Part shown: in pieces, positions 41,181-47,398 of the stretch | Layout of the letters: each line of letters opens with the position of its first letter | Numbering within the stretch: the first letter of the stretch is position 1 | Assembly (NCBI GenBank): GCA_947596085.1 | Contig: CANQEW010000020.1 | Location: 1-47,398 of the forward strand | Source of the DNA: an uncultured Clostridia bacterium | GTDB taxonomy: Bacteria; Bacillota; Clostridia; Christensenellales; Aristaeellaceae | Direction of reading: 5' to 3' | Length of the DNA stretch: 47,398 nt | Made by a program: the position numbers and the translations under genes | Notes under the pieces: generated by a model | Databases searched by the model: none | What the model was told of the DNA's origin: nothing | What the model saw: only the letters and a program-made list of their open reading frames with translations

Positions 41181-42767
41181 ATGAATATTGTCCCTTTTCT
41201 TGAAATGCTCAATAATAGTGGCACCCATAGTCCTTCATTTCAGGAGGAAATGGAGAAGACTATTTTCTATGAATATGAGCACAAGGGGTTATCTAATGAG
41301 GGGGGACGGTATTTTGAAATAATAGAGAGATTTCGCGAGGAGATTCGTGAGCAGGAGCGCCAGAGGAGGGAGGAAGAGCGCAGACGCCAGGAAGAATATC
41401 GTCGGCAAGAGCTGGAAAGAAAGCGCAACTTGCTAAAGAAACGAATTCGAATTACCATAGCGACGATGCTAATCATAAGCCTTGTCGTGCTGGTATTTGT
41501 GGTCGTCATCCCGCTTCATTATTATAATAGGGGTTGTACCTATATGAATAAAGGCAACTGGGATGAGGCGATTACCTCTTTTCAAACAGCATCCAGTTTT
41601 TCGAATGTTTGGCACTCAAAACAAAAAGAAAAAGAGAGCCATTATTTTAAGGCGGAAGCACTGGCTGCAAAGGGAGAAACAGAGGAGGCAATTAGGGAGT
41701 ACGAATTGGCTGATGATTATAGTGATGCATCTGCGAAATTGAGTCTTGTAATAAGCTCAAGTAATCAAAGTATACTCGAAAGGGCAAATAGAGAAGGAAG
41801 AGTTGTTTCAAAGGAGACACATGATTATGATAGCGATGGCAGAGAAGAAACATTTGTAACTACCAGAGAAGAAGATGGGTATTCGCTTTGGTTTATTTCC
41901 AGCACAAATGAAACAGAACGGATACTTGAAGGGTGGGAACGTACGCTCTCCTTAGATAGTACTCTATCAATGAAAGGGCGAGAGTATCAAGTAGTAAGGC
42001 GAGATGGAAGTATTGGGTGGATTTATTCACTAATCAATAATGAAGTAACAAATTCATCTCTTGGCTTAACTGGCGGTGATGTAGAAGCCTGGACTGAAAT
42101 ATACCAGGTTGGAGATGAAATTAGAATACGAGGAAGGGTCGATACAGTTACAGGAGTTGAAGTATATACAGAAGGCAAATTGGAATTAGATTCTTCGCAA
42201 ACTTATTTTGAATTCATCGAAGAAGTATCTGAGAGAGACTTTCAACCTGAAGAGCGTTATTATTATAGCTTAAACGACTATGCCGGCTCGCTAACATATG
42301 AAGATGTTGCTAGAATTTATGGAGATATTCTATGCGGGTATTGTACTGATCTATCAGTTGGGGACACGGATTATTATATAGGATCAAACTATGATTATTC
42401 TTCTGATTATTTTGATCCCGATATTATAAGGGTAGCATTCACTTTAGGCTATTCAACCATCGGGTATTTGGATATAAAGGGATGCTTGGAAGATGGATTT
42501 TGGTCGGAGGACTCGATGGAATTTAATTTTCTGGATCCTGCCAACATCGGAAGTCGGGTTATTAGTGAAGTTATGACGACATCATTGATAGTATTTAGAG
42601 GTTTTACATATTGGGATTTCATTAGCGATAGTATTGAAAATTACTACGAAAATGCGGATTTTTCGAACGAGTCCTATGAACATATCTACGTGATGGATGG
42701 CGAAGATTTTGAAGTATATTGCACAAAGCCTGGGAAAACAACAACTCTGTGCTTTGATATGTATTAG
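41181..42767 (+). CDS. single-pass protein: shared N-module, coiled coil, TPR-like and beta-rich ectodomain
   Basis: This is a 528-residue protein. Residues 1-52 form a module starting MNIVPFLEMLNNSGTHSPSF, 53-88 a highly charged Arg/Glu coiled coil and 89-111 a membrane segment. An outward part follows with TPR-like helices (YMNKGNWDEAITSFQTASSF, then AKGETEEAIREYELADDYSD) and a beta-rich C-terminal domain of about 330 residues with an EF-hand-like DYDSDGREE. The N-terminal 90 residues match the next gene at about 55 of 90 positions, but the distal domains are unrelated. Function unknown. Confidence 0.7.
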   Translation: MNIVPFLEMLNNSGTHSPSFQEEMEKTIFYEYEHKGLSNEGGRYFEIIERFREEIREQERQRREEERRRQEEYRRQELERKRNLLKKRIRITIATMLIISLVVLVFVVVIPLHYYNRGCTYMNKGNWDEAITSFQTASSFSNVWHSKQKEKESHYFKAEALAAKGETEEAIREYELADDYSDASAKLSLVISSSNQSILERANREGRVVSKETHDYDSDGREETFVTTREEDGYSLWFISSTNETERILEGWERTLSLDSTLSMKGREYQVVRRDGSIGWIYSLINNEVTNSSLGLTGGDVEAWTEIYQVGDEIRIRGRVDTVTGVEVYTEGKLELDSSQTYFEFIEEVSERDFQPEERYYYSLNDYAGSLTYEDVARIYGDILCGYCTDLSVGDTDYYIGSNYDYSSDYFDPDIIRVAFTLGYSTIGYLDIKGCLEDGFWSEDSMEFNFLDPANIGSRVISEVMTTSLIVFRGFTYWDFISDSIENYYENADFSNESYEHIYVMDGEDFEVYCTKPGKTTTLCFDMY

Positions 42768-42794
42768 AGCAATGACAACGGAGAAGGTATTGAA

Positions 42795-44177
42795 ATGAAT
42801 ATTGCTTATTTCCTCGAATTGATAAATAGTGCCGGCACGCATAACCCCGAGTTCAAAGAAAACATGGAAAGAATCATTTTTCATGAATACACGAATAAGG
42901 GGTTGCCGAATGTTGACGGTCGCTATACTGAAATAATAGAGAAATATCAAGAAGAAATACGCAAACGCGAACGTATACAAAAAGAGAAAGAACGAAAGCG
43001 TCAAGAGGAATTGCATCGGCAGGAATTGGAAAGGAAGCGAATTTTATTCCGGAAAAGACTTAGGGTTATCATTGCTTTTGCTGTGGTTATAAATATAGGT
43101 TTATTCATATTCGCGAAGCAGCAATTTGAAAAAGCTAGAGTATATTCAGAGGCTGAAGGGTATTTGGAGGAAGGAAACTATCTTCAAGCGATAGAAGTGT
43201 TCAAGGGCATCGTTGATTATAGCGATGTGGATGAACGGATATTGGAGTGCTATTATGATGAGGGAATTAGATTACTTTCGAATGGCAACTATGAAGCAGC
43301 ACAAAATGCATTTATCCAAGCGCAGCCATATTCTGATGCATCAGAACAGGCAATAGAGGCACAATACTGTTTGGGCAAATCGCAGTATCAGATGGACAGT
43401 TACGAAGAGGCAATAACCACTTTCGCTGGAATAATGGATTATAAAGATGTGCGAAGTATTATTCAAAATGACGCAAATCTATGCAACATGTATTACACGC
43501 TTCATTTTCAGGCGGGCAGTACAATCGAATTTGGACGGTATCGACAAACAGACTATCAACTGTATTATGTAACCCCAGATCTTAGTGATCCAAACATAGC
43601 AGAGGCAATAATGCCTATACGATGGAGAATCCTTTCTAATGATGGGAAAGAACTTTTTTTAGTATCTGATAATGTGCTTGAGTGTATGGCATTTAATGAT
43701 AGCAAAGATGCTACGACATGGGATTCCTGTTCTCTAAGGACATGGCTAAATAGCTCATTCTATATGAATGCCTTCACTGATGAAGAGAGGCGGTATATTG
43801 AGCGTTCAAGAGTTGCAAATAGTGGGAATCCCCGGAATGGGACACGTGGTGGCGAAACCACTAATGACTGGGTGTTTTGTCTTAGTGTAGAAGAAATAGA
43901 GGAGTACTTGCCAGATCCGGGCACTTGGTATTCTGACTATTCCTATCATATGAGGCATGTTGCGAGCACTTTTGTGGAAAATGTAATTAAGGAGTATTAT
44001 AATGACCAAGCCTATTGGTGGACAAGGACACCAGGCGATGATCTAACGGGGGCAGTGATGGTTCAACCAGGAGGAAATATTGATTATAATGGCGGCGAAG
44101 GAGAGTGGGTTAATATGCAGCGATTAGGGGTTCGCCCAGCAATTAGATTAACCTTAAATCCAAGTCTGATATTATAG
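42795..44177 (+). CDS. single-pass protein: shared N-module, coiled coil, TPR-like and DUF6273-like ectodomain
   Basis: This is a 460-residue protein. Residues 1-52 (MNIAYFLELINSAGTHNPEF) and the coiled coil to about 88 duplicate the preceding gene. A membrane segment lies at 89-107, then TPR-like repeats (AEGYLEEGNYLQAIEVFKGI; SNGNYEAAQNAFIQAQPYSD). The C-terminal 200 residues resemble DUF6273: IRWRILSNDGKELFLVSDNV, TWDSCSLRTWLNSSFY, WWTRTPG and LGVRPAIRL. That fold is related to C-type-lectin/FGE-like domains, which often bind ligands. A surface sensor or recognition role is inferred. Confidence 0.78.
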   Translation: MNIAYFLELINSAGTHNPEFKENMERIIFHEYTNKGLPNVDGRYTEIIEKYQEEIRKRERIQKEKERKRQEELHRQELERKRILFRKRLRVIIAFAVVINIGLFIFAKQQFEKARVYSEAEGYLEEGNYLQAIEVFKGIVDYSDVDERILECYYDEGIRLLSNGNYEAAQNAFIQAQPYSDASEQAIEAQYCLGKSQYQMDSYEEAITTFAGIMDYKDVRSIIQNDANLCNMYYTLHFQAGSTIEFGRYRQTDYQLYYVTPDLSDPNIAEAIMPIRWRILSNDGKELFLVSDNVLECMAFNDSKDATTWDSCSLRTWLNSSFYMNAFTDEERRYIERSRVANSGNPRNGTRGGETTNDWVFCLSVEEIEEYLPDPGTWYSDYSYHMRHVASTFVENVIKEYYNDQAYWWTRTPGDDLTGAVMVQPGGNIDYNGGEGEWVNMQRLGVRPAIRLTLNPSLIL

Positions 44178-44239
44178 CTTCTGTATCTGGTCAGTGTCAT
44201 GACGATTCTAGCAATAGCAATACCGAAGGAGGATAACTC

Positions 44240-46003
44240 ATGGAAAAGAATTACAGGCCCACGGAATATAATGAGGGAGATGCAGGAATTAATAGTGCAA
44301 AAGGTGGGGTGAAACCAACTGAACTAAATGAAGCCACTGGGCATAGTTCTGGTACTGAAATAAACCCCATAGTGAAAATAGATAAGACGCCAGGTAGTGT
44401 TATTGAACTCTCTCCTGGAACGATGATTGGAAAGGGATATCGGATTATCCGCCGCATAGGTGAAGCGTCGGAAAGCGGTGAAGCGGATCTCTATCTCTGC
44501 GAATGGGGGGATTTAGAGTTTGCAGTAAAGCTTTACAGAAGGAAGTTTACTGTAAAAGAAGAGATCATCAGAAGTTTGCAATCCATTAACTGTCCTTCAA
44601 TAGCACATTTGTTTGAAGTCGGCGAATACTGTGGACATCACTTTGAAGTCTACAAGTATTTCTCGCACGGGAGTCTTGCTGACTTAATCCAGAAAGGAGT
44701 AAAGGTTGATTCTAAAACGCTTGAAGATATAATCATCCCTAATATCAATGAAGCACTCAATCAACTACATAAGAATCATATTCTCCATCGCGATATTAAG
44801 CCTGCAAATATGATGCTACGCGGTGCGGCTTTGAGCGATGGAATTGCGATTATTGACTTTGGTCTTTCCTCTGCATTGCGCGGTGATGCAAGGACGATGC
44901 TCGTTTCTAAAATAGGGTTCACCCCAATGTATGCTGCTCCAGAGGTAAGCCGAGGGTTGTACTTAGATGTATCAGATTATTATTCTATGGGAATTGTATT
45001 GTATGAATTGTTCTGCGGGAAACTGCCTTTTTCCGAAGAACGAGAAGGTTTTCTATTCGAGATCACGAAGCCTCGTGATATGCCCGAAAGGCTATATAAC
45101 CTCATTGTGGGTTTGACATATTTTGATTTGCGGCATCGTCATGATAAAACCAATCCTAATCGTCGGTGGGGTTATGATGAAGTATGTCGATGGTTGAAAG
45201 GCGAGACGCTTCCGGCGCCAGGAGAGGAAAAGCAGAGAGAAGCCACAAACAGCAGGTCGATCCCGAGAATGTATTTTGCCGGGAATCCCAAAGCATATGA
45301 TAATATTGACTCTCTTTGCTATGCTATGGGTTGTGATTGGGAATCCGGAAGGCAATTTGTTTTCCGTGATACGCTTTATAATCAATTATCGAATAGCACA
45401 GTCAACGCAGTACAATGTCGAGAGTGGGCATCTTTTGTTCGGTCTATTGCCGACTCAAAAAAGTGGTCTACAGACGTAAAGTTGGCGAAGATTTTATATG
45501 GCCTCGCGCCCGATCTTCCTGCGATTATGTATAAAGATTTTCGATATAATACGCTCGCAGAGTTTGGGAATGCCATTTTTACATGCCTTGACACAAACCA
45601 ATCAATGCAAAACGAGTTTGCAAAGACTGTAGAAGAACTGCTACAGGCGCAAATTCTTTCTGCCTTTGCAGAAAGGCACGAAGACAAGTTCACATCATTC
45701 CTCCAAGATCAAGAAGCGCAGAGTACTTCGTCGGATTGGTCTAAACATAGGTTTGAGAATCTCTACATTATTGCATATCGTTTATCTGGGAAAGATGATC
45801 TGGATGTAGGGTTGGGGGGAAACAGAACCTTTAGATCAATAGATGATTTGAAAGCTTTTTTGGTTGAACAAGGCAAATCGGGGAATTATGATAGACTTTA
45901 TAAGAGTTGCGAATTGTTCCTTGACAACTCGAATCAACTGAAGCCTAAAGTCTATGCGTGGCTATTAAGTAAGGGATGTAATCTTGACCAATTCAATAAT
46001 TGA
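44240..46003 (+). CDS. Ser/Thr protein kinase
   Basis: This is a 587-residue Hanks-type kinase. A disordered N-terminus of about 55 residues precedes the kinase domain: GKGYRIIRRIGEASESGEAD (loosened Gly-rich loop), ATP-binding K97 in FAVKLY, catalytic HRDIKPANMM (H183, D185), IIDFG (D206) and an APEV activation-segment end. A C-terminal helical region (about 330-587) has no recognised domain, and there is no membrane anchor or PASTA repeat, unlike PrkC. The catalytic residues look intact. It probably phosphorylates proteins of the same cluster, an inference from co-location. Confidence 0.88.
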   Translation: MEKNYRPTEYNEGDAGINSAKGGVKPTELNEATGHSSGTEINPIVKIDKTPGSVIELSPGTMIGKGYRIIRRIGEASESGEADLYLCEWGDLEFAVKLYRRKFTVKEEIIRSLQSINCPSIAHLFEVGEYCGHHFEVYKYFSHGSLADLIQKGVKVDSKTLEDIIIPNINEALNQLHKNHILHRDIKPANMMLRGAALSDGIAIIDFGLSSALRGDARTMLVSKIGFTPMYAAPEVSRGLYLDVSDYYSMGIVLYELFCGKLPFSEEREGFLFEITKPRDMPERLYNLIVGLTYFDLRHRHDKTNPNRRWGYDEVCRWLKGETLPAPGEEKQREATNSRSIPRMYFAGNPKAYDNIDSLCYAMGCDWESGRQFVFRDTLYNQLSNSTVNAVQCREWASFVRSIADSKKWSTDVKLAKILYGLAPDLPAIMYKDFRYNTLAEFGNAIFTCLDTNQSMQNEFAKTVEELLQAQILSAFAERHEDKFTSFLQDQEAQSTSSDWSKHRFENLYIIAYRLSGKDDLDVGLGGNRTFRSIDDLKAFLVEQGKSGNYDRLYKSCELFLDNSNQLKPKVYAWLLSKGCNLDQFNN

Positions 46004-46017
46004 GTGGAGATGAAAGT

Positions 46018-47319
46018 ATGAGCGGTCCTAAGCTTTCCGAAGTAGAATTGGCAGCATTGAGACGCCGCCAGGAGGAAGAACGTCGATTGGAAGAGGAAAG
46101 GAGGCGTTTGGTGCAGGATCAGTATAGAAGGAGGGAAGTTCTTTCTCGTAGAATCAATGAGGCACAACGAATGCAAATTGGTATGCTATCTTTACTAACG
46201 CGGCCAGAAATAGCAAGTGCCAATCTGCAAATTGAACAACTGCAGATCCAAGCAAAAAAGACGGCAAGCACAGAAGTGGAACACTTTGATACACAGAAAA
46301 TGCGCCAGATTATAGCTTCTTTGGATGCCTTTCTTGAAAAGCAGGAGGCTATGCTTACCAAGACAACTACACTGATTAATAAAGAGAGAGAAGAACAATA
46401 TGAAGCTGCTATGCGTGAATATACCCATGCGAATAGCAACGTAAAAACTACTAGAGAGGATATGCCCAAAGAAGATTTGGAACATGCGATTCTTCGGATT
46501 AGAGCCAATCTAAAGAGTATCGAAGATCGTCAGGAGAATCTTGGCAGACGAGACGGAAGAGTTGAAACTATTTCAGAGCGCATTGATGAGATACTGTCTG
46601 AAAGTGGCAGGAAGAATATAGACATATTCGAAGACTTACATAGAGAAGAAGTATTCCGAATAAATCCGCTTCTTTGTGAGCTGGAAAAACAAGAAGAATA
46701 TGCTGATGCTCTTGATGAGAAGCTGAGTGAAGAACTCGCGGTTTATCATTCTTTGTGTACGGAGACAAACACAGAGCCTAGAGATTTTGCATTTTCCGAA
46801 GAATCAATTCCGCAAATCCGTTCACTATGCGCTGACATGCTTAAAAAGAAGAAATGGGCTGCGGATGCCGAATTCATTATGAACCGAGTAGAAGAAGAAC
46901 TACGTAACATGGGCTATGAATGTATTGGGACGAAGCAAGAAGACGTACTTCTTTGCAGAAGGGTATATCGATTGCATGATAAGACTGTGTTGAGAGTCAT
47001 TTATGATTCAGAAGGGCACATGACGATGGAAGTCGGATTTGAAGACAATTGTGAGCGTGAACCCTATCCGGTTGAAGCTGCGGCGATAGTACGAGAACAG
47101 ATAGAGTTTTGCAAGCTTTATGATACACTTCTCGCTAAGCTAAATGATGGCAGCATGGAAGTAAATACAACTGAGCGTTATCCTTGCGGAGAAGAATATG
47201 CGATCATTATCAATACGTCGGATTATGACAGATCCACTGAAGAAAAACGAGATAGAGTTCGTCGGAATGACAGGCGCCTATATGCGAACAGAAGAAACAA
47301 GTACCAATATATGTCTTAA
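46018..47319 (+). CDS. long coiled-coil protein starting MSGPK
   Basis: This is a 433-residue, mostly coiled-coil protein. MSGPKLSEVELAALRRRQ opens a charged helix of about 45 residues, further coiled coil runs to about 300, and a compact C-terminal domain (MGYECIGTKQEDVLLCRRVY, then VLRVIYDSEGHMTMEVGF) precedes a basic tail. The start at 46018 is 9 bases from GGAG; an in-frame TTG at 46000 lies over the kinase stop. I recall similar MSGPK-type starts in unnamed clostridial coiled-coil proteins. There is no membrane segment. It is the last gene of the cluster seen here. Confidence 0.75.
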   Translation: MSGPKLSEVELAALRRRQEEERRLEEERRRLVQDQYRRREVLSRRINEAQRMQIGMLSLLTRPEIASANLQIEQLQIQAKKTASTEVEHFDTQKMRQIIASLDAFLEKQEAMLTKTTTLINKEREEQYEAAMREYTHANSNVKTTREDMPKEDLEHAILRIRANLKSIEDRQENLGRRDGRVETISERIDEILSESGRKNIDIFEDLHREEVFRINPLLCELEKQEEYADALDEKLSEELAVYHSLCTETNTEPRDFAFSEESIPQIRSLCADMLKKKKWAADAEFIMNRVEEELRNMGYECIGTKQEDVLLCRRVYRLHDKTVLRVIYDSEGHMTMEVGFEDNCEREPYPVEAAAIVREQIEFCKLYDTLLAKLNDGSMEVNTTERYPCGEEYAIIINTSDYDRSTEEKRDRVRRNDRRLYANRRNKYQYMS

Positions 47320-47398
47320 CATGAGACTAACTATTAAAAGTCAAGAGGTTAAGCAACGAAGTGAAAATTTTTTCTATTCCGGCCCCGCCGCCCTTGAC
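47320..47398. other. right edge, composition returns to GC-rich
   Basis: After an AT-rich trailer with a TTTTTT run (about 47369-47374), the last 20 bases are suddenly GC-rich. No gene can be called. This may be the boundary of the AT-rich cluster or the next gene of the mobile element. Confidence 0.4.

Noticed and set aside
42795-44177. DUF6273-like protein as a diversity-generating retroelement target
   Set aside because: No reverse transcriptase, template repeat or adenine-biased variable repeat pair was found in the window.

Overview
The window reads as a chromosomal segment of an uncultured, GC-rich, anaerobic Clostridia-type Firmicute, possibly of the Christensenellales or a related gut order. 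That is inferred from the 2[4Fe-4S] ferredoxin, the Gram-positive-style ABC systems with lipoprotein binders, strong GGAGG ribosome binding sites and a sigma-A-like promoter grammar. No rRNA, tRNA or CRISPR array was seen.

From 1 to about 27.4 kb the DNA is high-GC housekeeping and metabolic sequence. It holds the edge of a transposase, a ferredoxin, TfoX-like and AlkD-like proteins (the latter with an internal deletion), and a divergent LacI-controlled sucrose/fructan locus. The minus arm of that locus is lacI, two unknown membrane-anchored proteins, a YesL-like protein and amylosucrase. The plus arm is two permeases, a binding lipoprotein, a GH32 enzyme and an MsmX-type ATPase. Next come a flavin reductase-like protein and a DUF1846 protein, then the aspartate-to-threonine pathway as two divergent operons (hom-lysC-asd and thrC-thrB-pheB). 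A small secreted ORF, GNAT, NUDIX, a small P-loop protein, two membrane proteins and rplM-rpsI follow.

Two intergenic regions (13.8-14.0 kb and 22.9-23.0 kb, opposite orientation) carry the same undescribed structured repeat. Its conserved blocks sit between two hairpins whose stem sequences differ but still pair. A third intergenic region (1.72-2.08 kb) is a dense chain of palindromes bracketed by a 32-bp direct repeat.

Just after rpsI, at about 27.5 kb, there is a patch with four GGGTGAAA direct repeats and one inverted copy, which looks like an integration site. Beyond it lies a decayed type I restriction locus: intact hsdR, only the 3' part of hsdS, no hsdM. The hsdS remnant abuts a 23-bp palindrome, and on the other side of that palindrome lies the 3' half of a NusG/LoaP-like antiterminator.

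From 31.85 to 47.32 kb the base composition drops sharply to AT-rich, and eleven same-strand, tightly packed genes follow. They encode a SEL1-repeat protein with a CFI-box-like C-terminus, a zinc-ribbon membrane protein, a HerA/VirB4-like ATPase with a cysteine cluster, and an HExxH metallopeptidase-like protein. Then come a small helical protein, a divergent Lgt-like membrane protein (frameshifted at T7), two coiled-coil membrane paralogues and two single-pass proteins sharing a 90-residue cytoplasmic module but carrying different ectodomains. A Ser/Thr protein kinase and a coiled-coil protein starting MSGPK end the run. I do not recognise this as any named system. My inference is a kinase-regulated, membrane-associated translocation or defence/conflict system on a mobile island, and it is the most interesting object here.
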